Origin: Syntrophaceae bacterium
GTDB lineage: Bacteria > Desulfobacterota > Syntrophia > Syntrophales > UBA2185
NCBI GenBank assembly: GCA_017885225.1
Contig: JAFNGM010000196.1
Location: forward strand, 1 to 8,787
Reading direction: 5' to 3'
DNA length: 8,787 bases
The translations under genes and the position numbers were made by a program. Below the pieces are notes generated by a model that worked only from the letters and a program-made list of their open reading frames with translations, had not been told where the DNA came from and did no database searches. Every line of letters starts with the position of its first letter. Within the stretch, counting starts at the first letter, position 1. Of the stretch, positions 1-6,586 are shown piece after piece.

Positions 1-210
1 GATATTCCGTTGGCAGTTTGGTGTTACGCAAACGGTGAGTGGCGAATTGACTGCCTGAAAGCATCGCCTGGACCTTATCAAAATCAAACGACCGCTCATT
101 CTCCTGTCTTTTCTCTTTCAACACTACCATTCACGATTCACATAAATGATTACGGGGAGGCAAAGAAGCATGAATATGCTTCCTTCGTGACCAGTTAACC
201 TCCGTCTCCT
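1..210. other. Non-coding left edge with short microrepeats
   Basis: I see no supportable gene here. Plus frame 1 is open from the window edge to a stop at 196-198, but the translation has no recognisable domain and part of it is encoded by a tandem 7-mer (ATTCACG/ATTCACA, 129-142). I read the stretch as intergenic. It carries a small hairpin (165-182) just beyond the 3' end of the hydrolase gene. A very short gene tail entering from the left cannot be excluded. Confidence 0.5.
165..182 (-). terminator. Possible weak terminator hairpin after the hydrolase gene
   Basis: GAAGCAT at 165-171 pairs perfectly with ATGCTTC at 176-182 around a 4-nt loop. On the minus strand it lies about 30 nt past the hydrolase stop and is followed by only three T residues (TTTGCC). 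The stem is AT-rich and the U-tract poor, so this may simply be a chance hairpin. Confidence 0.3.
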
Positions 211-1014
211 TTATCTCAGAATAAGATCCATCTGCTCATGATAGAGGGTGAAGTCACTTAAATTGTTATGCCCGCCGCCCGGTATGGTTACTAACTTTTT
301 CTCCGCTTTTATCAGAGTAAGCAGCCGCTCGCTTGAACTATAAGGGACAATATCATCCTTCGTTCCATGAAAGAGGTAGACCGGACAGGAGACATCGGAA
401 ATCAAAAGATCCGTGCGCAAAGGATATTTGAGCACCAATGTAAGGAGCTTTTTAGGCATATAGGGATGGTGATATTTCGCTGTGTCGAGAAGACTGAAAA
501 ACGGTGTCTCTAAAATGAGAAGGCGCGGTTTCGCTGACTTTGCCAGATAGACAGCCATGCCCGTACCGATTGATCTGCCATAAAGAATAATTTGATTTTC
601 AGGATAACGCTCTTTCAGGTAATTGTATGCGCGCGCCGCGTCCTGGTGCAGCATATCCTCGTGTTTTAACTTTCCCGTACTTTTCCCAAAGCCCCTGTAA
701 TCGGGAATGAATATGTCGTAACCCCGGTTCGTAAATTCAGGGGCGATCTCACCCCAGCCCCGCAGGTTGCCCGCGTTCCCGTGAAAGTAGAGAATAACGC
801 CTTTAGGATTATCCGCTCTGAAAAGAAGGGCGTTGATGTCGGCGCCATCGACTGGAAGCGTAATCTCCTCGAAGCGAAAAGGGAAACTGTATTTGAAATC
901 AGGCGGAAGGGGCTCCGGATAAAAAATGATATTCTCCTGCTTGAGATAAAACAAACCGCAGCCAAGAGCAAAGCTTACGACAACGGCAAAGGTAATTTTT
1001 ATCAGTATCATCAT
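211..1014 (-). CDS. Membrane-anchored alpha/beta hydrolase (BEM46/ABHD13-like)
   Basis: 267-aa serine hydrolase of the alpha/beta fold. The N-terminus has a hydrophobic segment (about residues 3-23) that is likely a signal anchor; Cys19 within it could make a lipobox-like site, but this is not clear. The fold signature is complete: oxyanion-hole HGNAG at 78-82, nucleophile elbow GRSIG with Ser148, acid Asp220 in HGTKDDIVP, and His249 in GGGHN. This architecture matches the BEM46/ABHD13/ABHD17 group of small-ester or acyl-thioester hydrolases; the substrate is unknown. The start at 1014 follows AGGGA about 9 nt upstream; a second ATG directly follows it. The gene begins 31 bp after the lexA stop on the same strand with no promoter visible between, so it is probably cotranscribed with lexA and may be SOS-inducible (inference). 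Confidence 0.85.
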   Translation of the reverse strand: MMILIKITFAVVVSFALGCGLFYLKQENIIFYPEPLPPDFKYSFPFRFEEITLPVDGADINALLFRADNPKGVILYFHGNAGNLRGWGEIAPEFTNRGYDIFIPDYRGFGKSTGKLKHEDMLHQDAARAYNYLKERYPENQIILYGRSIGTGMAVYLAKSAKPRLLILETPFFSLLDTAKYHHPYMPKKLLTLVLKYPLRTDLLISDVSCPVYLFHGTKDDIVPYSSSERLLTLIKAEKKLVTIPGGGHNNLSDFTLYHEQMDLILR

Positions 1015-1045
1015 GCACTATCCCTGAAGATTGGAAGTAACTACT

Positions 1046-1636
1046 TCATCTATGATATTTTCTAATCACGGCGGTTACAACTCCTCCGAGGCGCAGTTCC
1101 GTTTTTGGTCTGATGGCCTGATATTTCGGATTGGCTGCCTCAAGGATAACGTTTTTCCCCTGTTTCCGGAAGTACTTTATGGTCCATTCACCGTCTACTT
1201 CGGCAACAATAATGTCACCATTTTTAGGGTCGCGCCCTCTTTCCACAATTACGAGATCCCCTTCCCGGATGCCCTCCCCCTCCATGGAATCACCGCTCAC
1301 TTTCAGGAGGAAGGAAGATTCCGGACGGGTGACAAGGTACTCGTCAAAGGAGATAATATCACGGAGTTCCTCCTCGGCGGGGGATGGAAATCCCGCGGCG
1401 ACTTCTCCCACCATAGGCAGGGCAAGCGTTCGGCGCAACGGCCTCAAAAATCCACGGGCGTCTTTTTCAAGCAAACCTTCAGCCAGAAGTTTTTTTACCC
1501 AGAAATGGACTACGCTCTTGGATCGCACACCAAAGAGATCGACCATTTCGGCGTAGGTCGGCATCCGCCTGCTCTCACGGAAAAAAGCCGCGATCATTTT
1601 CTCTATAGTTCTGGCTGTTCGCCTCTTTTCTTCCAT
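1046..1636 (-). CDS. lexA: LexA-family SOS repressor (S24 self-cleaving)
   Basis: 196-aa transcriptional repressor that cleaves itself when stimulated by RecA filaments. An N-terminal winged helix-turn-helix covers about residues 7-66 (PTYAE...GVRSKSVV as the HTH core). The cleavage site is Ala81-Gly82 in VAAGF, with catalytic Ser117 in GDSM and Lys154 in WTIKYF. The Ser-Lys spacing of 37 equals that of E. coli LexA (119/156), and total length is normal. The sequence after the cleavage site (GFPSPAEEE) resembles UmuD more than E. coli LexA. I chose the ATG at 1636 because the frame stays open upstream to 1801, but that extension would swallow the promoter and operator and has no LexA homology. 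No Shine-Dalgarno sequence precedes the ATG; the predicted transcript starts at or next to it. A non-canonical LexA paralogue is the main alternative. Confidence 0.88.
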   Translation of the reverse strand: MEEKRRTARTIEKMIAAFFRESRRMPTYAEMVDLFGVRSKSVVHFWVKKLLAEGLLEKDARGFLRPLRRTLALPMVGEVAAGFPSPAEEELRDIISFDEYLVTRPESSFLLKVSGDSMEGEGIREGDLVIVERGRDPKNGDIIVAEVDGEWTIKYFRKQGKNVILEAANPKYQAIRPKTELRLGGVVTAVIRKYHR

Positions 1637-1642
1637 GATGGG

Positions 1643-1672
1643 AGCATAATAGAACCACCGTTCTATTGTCAA
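1643..1672 (-). promoter_or_regulatory. lexA promoter
   Basis: On the minus strand a perfect -35 TTGACA lies at 1672-1667. Two overlapping -10 candidates follow: TATGCT at 1648-1643 (18-bp spacer) and TATTAT at 1651-1646 (15-bp spacer). With the first, transcription would begin at about 1636, the A of the lexA ATG, predicting a leaderless mRNA. The second would give a leader of only a few bases. Confidence 0.65.
1648..1667. promoter_or_regulatory. LexA operator (SOS box), GAAC-N4-GTTC type
   Basis: A perfect inverted repeat with 8-bp arms, AATAGAAC-N4-GTTCTATT, fills the spacer between the -35 and -10 of lexA. Its core GAAC-N4-GTTC has the form of the LexA box known from Bacillus and other Gram-positives, not the E. 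coli CTG-N10-CAG type. Position and symmetry fit autorepression by LexA. Confidence 0.8.
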
Positions 1673-1873
1673 GAAAAATTTTATTACAATAAGTGCATTG
1701 CGTCTGTGGTGATCAGCATGGTAAGTACATCGCTGCATCGACAATGTTTTAAGGATAAGGGTTCTATCGGCCAAGGGGCAGAGGATTCGAGTGAAACGCA
1801 AATAAGTTGCAAAGATTTGATATAGGAAAAATGATAAGGGTACATAAAGAACTTATAAAATTATTGGAACACA

Positions 1874-1915
1874 AACACTTGACCCCTTGAATCCTTGAAT
1901 CCTCGAACCCTTTTT
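1874..1915 (+). repeat. Dispersed microrepeat copy 1 with 8-bp tandem units
   Basis: Four imperfect 8-bp units at 1878-1909 (CTTGACCC, CTTGAATC, CTTGAATC, CTCGAACC) are preceded by AAACA and followed by CTTTTTG. A shorter relative with the same order of parts, AAACAC...CTCGAATC...CTTTTTT, occurs on the minus strand at 5454-5485, so this is a dispersed intergenic element rather than a one-off. Confidence 0.55.
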
Positions 1916-1958
1916 GCAAACAAATGTGAGAAAAACCTAAAAAAATATATTATTACTC

Positions 1959-3266
1959 ATGATCGAATTCCTGTTACATATCCCTGCGTACATAAAAGTG
2001 GGGGTTTCCTTTGCGGGCATCCTCCTGATAAACCGGATCGGCATGTCCCTGGGATTCGCCATAATATTGTGTTCCCTCGCACTCTCCCTATGGTCGGGCA
2101 CAGGGATACCTGGCCTTATCTTCCAGGCAAAGAGCTTTGGCCGTCCCGAAAATTATCTTCTCCCTGTGGTCATTCTCCTGCTGTTATTTTTTACGGAGTC
2201 GCTCAACAAAACAGGACGGATGGAGCGAACCATTACGACGCTCAAATCATGGTTCAAAAGCAGGAGAATGCTCCTCGCAGGTTTGCCCGCGTTAGTCGGT
2301 CTCCTTCCCATGCCCGGAGGAGCCGTTTTTTCCGCCCCTCTTGTCGCATCTCTCGACAGTCCCGGTGAACTTGATGCCAAACAAAGAGTCGCCATCAACT
2401 ACTGGTTCCGTCACATATGGGAATACTGGTGGCCATTGTATCCCGGCGTGATACTCGGCATACGCTATGCCGAGTTGCCGGCGGTTACATTCTTTCTGAT
2501 CCAGATCCCTCTTACATTTGCCGCCGTGCTGGGGGGCTATTTCTTTATTCTCAAGAAAATAAAAAAGGGGAGTCTGGAAAATCCAGGGGATGTGACGCCG
2601 GAGTTTACGGATATCTTTTCTGCTCTCGGGCCGATTGGAATCCTCGTGATTATATCGGTTTTGGGATCTGCGGTGTTGCCGAAAATCGGATTAACCGGTA
2701 CGCTTTCGAGTCTCCTGTCTATGCTCATTGGCTTGATCCTTGCGATTGCCCTTGTGTTTTCGGGTAATTCATCGGCGTGGACATCCTCCCTCGGTATGCT
2801 TAAAAACACAGGTACATGGCAGATGGTGCTGCTTGTTATAAGCATCCTTGCTTTTTCGGCTACGATTAAAGCACCCCTGGACCCGGCAGGCTCAACCCTC
2901 GTCACTCTCATGCGGGATGAATTCATAAATGCCGGCATCCCCCTTGCCGCCGTGATTATGCTGATACCATTTATCTCCGGTATTGCCACCGGTGTCGCTT
3001 TCGGGTTTGTGGGCGCCAGTTTTCCCATTGTATTTGCCCTTATAGGACACAATCCTCCTCTCGGCGTCACCGCCGCGACGACGGTCTGCGCATACGCCTT
3101 CGGGTATATGGGCATGATGCTTTCCCCCATCCATGTGTGTTTCGTCGTGAGCTGCGAGTATTTTAAAACACCTCTGTTTGAAAATTACCGGTATCTGATC
3201 GCACCGATCGCGGTTATTCTTATAGCCTCCCTGATTCTTTCAGGGCTTTACTATACGCTGATGTGA
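1959..3266 (+). CDS. DUF401-family integral membrane protein (ion transporter superfamily-like)
   Basis: 435-aa polytopic membrane protein with about ten or more hydrophobic segments spread along its length. I assign it to the DUF401 family (TIGR00529-like) from its conserved motifs: LLPMPGGAVFSAPLV at 115-129, the aromatic run NYWFRHIWEYWWPLYPG at 147-163, a Gly-rich segment near 341-353, and LSPIHVCFVVS at 388-398. The paired P-G-G and SPIH motifs in opposite halves resemble the inverted-repeat organisation of the ion transporter (IT) superfamily, suggesting a secondary transporter for an anion or small organic acid; the substrate is unknown. The ATG at 1959 is the first in frame after a TAA at 1938-1940, and no good Shine-Dalgarno is visible. 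Its stop overlaps the GTG of the next gene by 4 bp, which points to translational coupling. Confidence 0.82.
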   Translation: MIEFLLHIPAYIKVGVSFAGILLINRIGMSLGFAIILCSLALSLWSGTGIPGLIFQAKSFGRPENYLLPVVILLLLFFTESLNKTGRMERTITTLKSWFKSRRMLLAGLPALVGLLPMPGGAVFSAPLVASLDSPGELDAKQRVAINYWFRHIWEYWWPLYPGVILGIRYAELPAVTFFLIQIPLTFAAVLGGYFFILKKIKKGSLENPGDVTPEFTDIFSALGPIGILVIISVLGSAVLPKIGLTGTLSSLLSMLIGLILAIALVFSGNSSAWTSSLGMLKNTGTWQMVLLVISILAFSATIKAPLDPAGSTLVTLMRDEFINAGIPLAAVIMLIPFISGIATGVAFGFVGASFPIVFALIGHNPPLGVTAATTVCAYAFGYMGMMLSPIHVCFVVSCEYFKTPLFENYRYLIAPIAVILIASLILSGLYYTLM

Positions 3267-4492
3267 AGAGTATGAAATACCTTGATAAACGGGGGGTAGT
3301 GAGGCCCTTACTGGGGCAGTTTGATCGAGGACATAAATTTTGCCGGGCCGTTGTCATTCCGGCACTGGCAGAAGCACAACACCTTCCGTTCACACTGCAC
3401 TCTCTGTGGAATAATGTGCCGGAAAGCGTTCTTCACGACACCCTCATCCTGGTCGTCGTAAATAATCGTTCACTGGAATCCGTGGAAAAAGCCCGCAGGA
3501 GTGAACTCAAAAAACATATTGACGATAACGCGTTAACCCTAAAGTGGCTGGAAAATGAAAACAGGCATGCACCTTTTCCTCTTGCCTGGATCGATGCCTC
3601 TTCCCCCGGAAACGAACTCCCTCCCTGGGGAGGCGTGGGACTTGCCCGGAAAATCGGATGTGACAGCGTACTCACGGTGTTGGTGAAGTCACCCACACCG
3701 GTCAACCTCCGGGATTTTGTCTTCTTCAGTCTTGATGCGGACACCGCCACATCACCGAACTATATAGAAGCCGCGGGAAAAGAGCTCCGCAACAGCCGGT
3801 GCGTGGGCGGCGTTATTCCCTTCAAACATCAGCAAGCAGATTCAGCGGAAGAGCAGGCTGCCATAGATGCATACGAAGCATTTTTGCATTACTATGTTGC
3901 AGGTTTGCGCTGGGCCGGTTCGCCTTATGCCTTTCACACCATCGGTTCTTGCCTATGCTTCACTGGCGACGGTTACATACGCGCAGGCGGGTTCCCCGCC
4001 CGCAGGCAGGCGGGAGAAGACTTTTATTTCTGCGTGGAACTTGTGAAAGCGGGAGGCATCTGCGAAATACAAAAGACCAAAGTCTTCCCCTCTGCCCGTG
4101 TCTCACAGCGCGTGCCCTTCGGTACGGGAAGGCGCATGGCGGAAGCCATGGTGAGCGGCAATAACACTTTCCTGGCGTATGATTTCCGGGTATTCGTGTG
4201 TGTGCGCGAACTCCTTGCGGCCGTTTCCACACATCAGGGTGAGGGGGTCGACCGGATATATGCAAGCCTGAAAAATGTCGCCACCATAAATTTTCTTGAT
4301 GGGCGCGGCTTTCCCGTCATATGGGAACGTTTTCATCGCCAGTACAAAACAAAACCGGCGATTCTGTCTGCCTTCCATCGCTGGTTCGATGGATTCGTGA
4401 CACTTAAATATATTCACTGGTTGACGGAAAAAGAATGGCCCCGGTTGCCCATTGCAGACATTCCCGAGGCCAAAGTATTTCTTACCGTGTAA
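3263..4492 (+). CDS. Glycosyltransferase family 2-like protein (GT-A fold)
   Basis: 409-aa cytosolic protein with no clear membrane segment. GT-A features appear in order: an N-terminal nucleotide-binding strand (RAVVIPALAEAQHL, 28-41), VVVNN at 64-68, GLARKIGCD at 126-134 as in family 2 enzymes, a DxD metal/nucleotide-sugar motif at Asp158-Asp160 (SLDAD), GGFP at 242-245, and GEDFYFC at 251-257, the family's acceptor-site 'ED' region. The C-terminal 120 residues are unassigned. Donor and acceptor sugars are unknown. The start is probably the GTG at 3263, overlapping the preceding stop as GTGA; an ATG at 3272 is an alternative that removes three residues. Coupling to a DUF401 transporter gene implies a shared pathway, perhaps an envelope or storage glycoside (inference). 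The gene ends 45 bp before a convergent neighbour. Confidence 0.75.
   Translation: MKSMKYLDKRGVVRPLLGQFDRGHKFCRAVVIPALAEAQHLPFTLHSLWNNVPESVLHDTLILVVVNNRSLESVEKARRSELKKHIDDNALTLKWLENENRHAPFPLAWIDASSPGNELPPWGGVGLARKIGCDSVLTVLVKSPTPVNLRDFVFFSLDADTATSPNYIEAAGKELRNSRCVGGVIPFKHQQADSAEEQAAIDAYEAFLHYYVAGLRWAGSPYAFHTIGSCLCFTGDGYIRAGGFPARRQAGEDFYFCVELVKAGGICEIQKTKVFPSARVSQRVPFGTGRRMAEAMVSGNNTFLAYDFRVFVCVRELLAAVSTHQGEGVDRIYASLKNVATINFLDGRGFPVIWERFHRQYKTKPAILSAFHRWFDGFVTLKYIHWLTEKEWPRLPIADIPEAKVFLTV
3995..4014. repeat. GC-rich near-palindrome inside the glycosyltransferase gene
   Basis: CCCGCC at 3995-4000 faces GGCGGG at 4009-4014, with a further GGCGGG at 3986-3991 that can pair with the same CCCGCC. 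Inner positions are also largely symmetric. It encodes roughly PARRQAGE between the GGFP and GEDF motifs, so the reading frame is undisturbed. Confidence 0.45.
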
Positions 4493-4509
4493 CGTATTAA
4501 CAGCGAATC

Positions 4510-4526
4510 TCTGCCGGACCGGCAGA
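4510..4526. terminator. Symmetric hairpin between convergent genes
   Basis: TCTGCCGG (4510-4517) and CCGGCAGA (4519-4526) form perfect 8-bp arms around one base, so the real loop uses a few inner pairs. It sits between the stops of the plus-strand glycosyltransferase and the minus-strand ACT gene, the usual place for a bidirectional terminator. Neither side has a clear U-tract, so efficiency is uncertain. Confidence 0.45.
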
Positions 4527-4537
4527 TCGAGAGATCA

Positions 4538-4864
4538 TCACCCCTGATATATGCCGGGTATTATACCGGTTAGCTCAACATCGATACCATGCTCCGCGAG
4601 TACTTTCAGCATATCTACAAGGCCGCTTCTCCTGTCAGGCACAACTTCTACCGCACCGGAAGATTTTCTTACGACAAAGCCCTTTGCCATAAGCGCATCT
4701 GTAGCCCCATCGAGATCACTTACCAGGAGCCTGAGAATACCGAGATCCGAGGTATATGCGAGAGGTAAAATCCTGGTTCTGAAATTTTCATCAAGTACCC
4801 ATTCGCAATGAGCATGTCCATTGTTCTTATTCTCAAGAAATATGGGTAAATATCCTACCTCCAT
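4538..4864 (-). CDS. Short ACT-domain protein, second domain truncated
   Basis: 108-aa protein resembling stand-alone tandem ACT proteins (typically about 140 aa). The first ACT spans about 4-62: FLENK at 9-13 and YTSDLGILRLLVSD at 37-50 match the family, but the usual PGRL at the first-helix turn reads NNGH, so the ligand-binding turn is altered. The second ACT starts at about 70 (VEVVPDRRSGLVDMLKVLAEHGIDVE) and stops after its second strand, lacking the last strands. Neither alternative frame continues the expected sequence. Amino-acid sensing is the family role; here it is unproven. A perfect AAGGAGG lies 7 nt before the ATG. It follows the rubrerythrin gene by 47 bp and may be the last gene of that operon. 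A decaying gene or a small regulatory ACT are both possible. Confidence 0.68.
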   Translation of the reverse strand: MEVGYLPIFLENKNNGHAHCEWVLDENFRTRILPLAYTSDLGILRLLVSDLDGATDALMAKGFVVRKSSGAVEVVPDRRSGLVDMLKVLAEHGIDVELTGIIPGIYQG

Positions 4865-4911
4865 GACGCAACCTCCTTAACGCTACTCACGCACGTGCTA
4901 TCACTCTCGTT

Positions 4912-5409
4912 CTAGTTAACCTTTCTGAACATTTCTCCCTTAGCTCCACAGACGGGACATATTCCGGGTGCTTCTTTTTCCACGGTAAAGCCGCATACGG
5001 GACACACATAGTAAGGATTATTTTCCTGGGCCGAACCGAGGGTATCAAGAAGTTTCTGGTACAGTCCTGCGTGGATCTTTTCCACTTCATTGGCAAACCG
5101 GAAAGATCTTTCTCCCACCTTATGCCCTTCTGCTTTCGCTTCCTCAATCATTTCGGGATACATTTTTTTAAATTCGTGGGTCTCACCATCTATGGCCGCC
5201 TGGAGATTATCTTTTGTGCTCTTCACTCCATTGAGGGCCCGCAGGTGGCTGTGGGCATGGACCGTTTCGGCTTCCGCCGCCGCCCTGAATAGACGGGCTA
5301 CCTGGGGATATCCTTCCTGATCCGCCTTCGCTGCAAAGGCCAAATACTTGCGGTTCGCCTGTGATTCTCCTGCAAATGCCTCTTTCAAATAATCTTCTGT
5401 TTTCGACAT
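4912..5409 (-). CDS. rbr: Rubrerythrin (NADH peroxidase component)
   Basis: 165-aa cytoplasmic diiron peroxidase that reduces H2O2 to water using electrons passed through its own rubredoxin centre. The N-terminal four-helix ferritin-like domain (about 1-125) carries the expected ligands: Glu15, Glu48 with His51 (ETVH), Glu76, and Glu110 with His113 (EKIH). The C-terminal rubredoxin-like domain has two CPVCG knuckles with Cys136, Cys139, Cys151 and Cys154. Both domains are complete and the length is typical of short anaerobe rubrerythrins. CAGGAGG lies 9 nt before the ATG. It follows the reverse rubrerythrin gene after 129 bp that contain a microrepeat and a possible second promoter. The neighbouring PerR indicates peroxide-inducible expression. 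Confidence 0.95.
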   Translation of the reverse strand: MSKTEDYLKEAFAGESQANRKYLAFAAKADQEGYPQVARLFRAAAEAETVHAHSHLRALNGVKSTKDNLQAAIDGETHEFKKMYPEMIEEAKAEGHKVGERSFRFANEVEKIHAGLYQKLLDTLGSAQENNPYYVCPVCGFTVEKEAPGICPVCGAKGEMFRKVN

Positions 5410-5453
5410 AATTTAAAACCTCCTGTATATTTTATAGATTTTTTCATTTAGTT

Positions 5454-5485
5454 GTAAAAAAGGATTCGAGGGTTCAGGTGTTTAC
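5454..5485 (-). repeat. Dispersed microrepeat copy 2
   Basis: Read on the minus strand: AAACACCTGAACC, then CTCGAATC, then CTTTTTTAC. It shares its flanks and core with the plus-strand element at 1874-1915 but has fewer 8-bp units. It lies in the spacer between the two rubrerythrin genes. A small perfect palindrome GGTGT-TT-ACACC (5477-5488) overlaps its edge. Confidence 0.5.
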
Positions 5486-5493
5486 ACCATTCG

Positions 5494-5508
5494 ATTAAAT
5501 CCTTATAA
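5494..5508. promoter_or_regulatory. Degenerate PerR-box-like site before rbr
   Basis: ATTAAATCCTTATAA matches 10 of the 14 defined positions of the PerR box TTATAATNATTATAA, with one half-site intact. It overlaps the candidate rbr -10. In AT-rich spacer DNA such a match can arise by chance, so the call is tentative. Confidence 0.3.
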
Positions 5509-5532
5509 TACCAGCCCCTCTTGCAGGGACAA
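5505..5532 (-). promoter_or_regulatory. Possible internal promoter for rbr
   Basis: On the minus strand TTGTCC (5532-5527; 4 of 6 to consensus) and TATTAT (5510-5505; 5 of 6) are separated by 16 bp. This would give an rbr transcript with a leader of about 90 nt containing the microrepeat, letting rubrerythrin be made apart from perR. Confidence 0.35.
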
Positions 5533-5538
5533 ATTATT

Positions 5539-6057
5539 CTATTTCAGCCTTTCTTCAGATAAGTGCAAATGGTCCGTCTCAATTTCTACCAATGACGTGA
5601 AAATCTGTTTTACTCTCGCATTATCGGATTCCCCGGCTGCCTTTGTATAGAACGCAATAGCCCTTTCCTCGCGCGCATGCGATTCCTTTAAATTTTCAAC
5701 ATTCGCGCCGTGACACGTTTCATTCCCCGTGGGAACCTTGGAAAGTTTCAGTATCTTTCTCCAGATAGCCGCATGTTCCGCTTCAATCTTGCCAAGGGCC
5801 TTGAATAAAAGTTTTCCTTCCGCATCGTCAGTTTTTTCCGCGGCACAGAAATAAAATGTAGAATTGCTTACTTCCACCTGCAAAGCCCTCTCCGCATTGG
5901 CTTTGTCTTTGTCAGTCAACACAACATCAAAACTTACATTGAGCTTCTTCGCCTCCTTAATATAGGGAAGATGGGCGCCACAGAAAGGACAATTCTGCGG
6001 CGGCGCATTCCCGATATAAGGATCTCCACAAATTTCACATCTCCAAAGTTTTACCAT
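5539..6057 (-). CDS. Reverse rubrerythrin (N-terminal rubredoxin, C-terminal ferritin-like)
   Basis: 172-aa peroxide-scavenging protein with the domain order inverted relative to classical rubrerythrin. The rubredoxin-like knuckles come first (CEIC Cys7/Cys10 and CPFC Cys23/Cys26), then a linker, then a four-helix diiron domain from about residue 50. Candidate iron ligands are Glu62, Glu92 with His95 (EAEH), Glu130 or Glu131 (HAREER), and Glu160 with His163 (ETDH). The length is close to that of clostridial revRbr, which acts as a terminal H2O2 and O2 reductase. Two extra cysteines (Cys71, Cys115) are of unknown use. A strong GGAGGTG precedes the ATG by 7 nt, and the gene begins 18 bp after the perR stop, so the two are almost certainly cotranscribed. 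Confidence 0.87.
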   Translation of the reverse strand: MVKLWRCEICGDPYIGNAPPQNCPFCGAHLPYIKEAKKLNVSFDVVLTDKDKANAERALQVEVSNSTFYFCAAEKTDDAEGKLLFKALGKIEAEHAAIWRKILKLSKVPTGNETCHGANVENLKESHAREERAIAFYTKAAGESDNARVKQIFTSLVEIETDHLHLSEERLK

Positions 6058-6075
6058 TTTTTCACCTCCACATTT

Positions 6076-6474
6076 TTATTTTTTCTTCTTACATCCAGGA
6101 CAAATTCCATAAAAATCTACATGATTTCCTATTATTTCATAATCGCACCGCTCGCCTTCGGGGAGGTTGAGGGCGAATTTTCTATGTACATCGGTAATAT
6201 TTTTGCATTGAACGCATATCAAATGGTGGTGGGGCTTCGTATTGGGATCGAACCGCATCTTGCCGGAATCGATGGATAACTCAATAACCCGACCTTTTTC
6301 CCTCAGTGTTTGAAGCGTATTATACACCGTTGCAAAAGACATTGTAGGATACTTTTCGGAAACCACGCTGTATATCTCAGCCGCGGACGGATGCGACGTG
6401 TTTCCCTCCAGGCATTCAATAATTGCAATTCTCTGGGGCGTTAATTTTATAGAATCTTTTTTCTTTGTATCCAT
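6076..6474 (-). CDS. perR: Peroxide-responsive repressor PerR (Fur family)
   Basis: 132-aa metalloregulator that senses H2O2 by metal-catalysed histidine oxidation. An N-terminal winged helix (about 8-75; LTPQR at 11-15, FATVYNTL at 47-54) precedes the dimerisation domain. The regulatory metal ligands align with B. subtilis PerR at identical spacing: His28, Asp76, His82, His84 and Asp95. Asp95 corresponds to Asp104, which is Glu in Fur and separates the two subfamilies. Structural Zn ligands are Cys87/Cys90 (CVQC) and Cys125/Cys128 (CPGC). The start at 6474 fits family alignments; no Shine-Dalgarno is visible in the short leader. The gene leads the rubrerythrin operon and sits behind an exact PerR box, implying autoregulation. 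Confidence 0.92.
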   Translation of the reverse strand: MDTKKKDSIKLTPQRIAIIECLEGNTSHPSAAEIYSVVSEKYPTMSFATVYNTLQTLREKGRVIELSIDSGKMRFDPNTKPHHHLICVQCKNITDVHRKFALNLPEGERCDYEIIGNHVDFYGICPGCKKKK

Positions 6475-6497
6475 TTTAGATAAGAATCATTTTTACT

Positions 6498-6512
6498 TTA
6501 TAATTATTATAA
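6498..6512. promoter_or_regulatory. PerR box (autoregulatory operator)
   Basis: TTATAAT-T-ATTATAA is an exact match to the 7-1-7 PerR consensus known from Bacillus. It covers the perR -10 hexamer completely, so bound PerR would block RNA polymerase. It is 23 bp upstream of the perR ATG. Confidence 0.85.
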
Positions 6513-6533
6513 TATAAGAAATATTATTGTCAA
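6506..6533 (-). promoter_or_regulatory. perR operon promoter
   Basis: Consensus hexamers on the minus strand: TTGACA at 6533-6528 and TATAAT at 6511-6506, separated by 16 bp. The predicted start is near 6499, giving a leader of about 25 nt. That leader holds a four-codon open frame (6490-6476, MILI) that ends one base before the perR ATG. Confidence 0.82.
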
Positions 6534-6542
6534 GCTTTTTTT

Positions 6543-6580
6543 AGGAGCTGTCACGTAATAGCCGTTACATGACAGTTCCT
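6543..6580. repeat. 38-bp imperfect palindrome between pbpC and perR
   Basis: A 16-bp arm (AGGAGCTGTCACGTAA, 6543-6558) pairs with TTACATGACAGTTCCT (6565-6580) across a 6-nt loop, with only two non-Watson-Crick positions, one of them a G-U on each strand. It starts six bases past the pbpC stop. The T-run at 6535-6542 lies on the wrong side to serve as a U-tract for pbpC transcripts, so this is a long stem without a canonical terminator tail. It may terminate or protect the pbpC mRNA, or be a dispersed palindromic element. Confidence 0.6.
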
Positions 6581-6586
6581 TGAAAT

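Larger units (their letters stand above)
1637..1958. other. Divergent intergenic region lexA / DUF401 gene
   Basis: This 322-bp region holds the lexA promoter and operator (1643-1672) at one end and a tandem 8-bp microrepeat (about 1874-1915) toward the other. The remainder is AT-rich and shows no further gene. I found no convincing sigma70 promoter for the plus-strand gene; hexamers near TTGCAA (1914-1919) lack a good -10 partner at normal spacing. Confidence 0.6.
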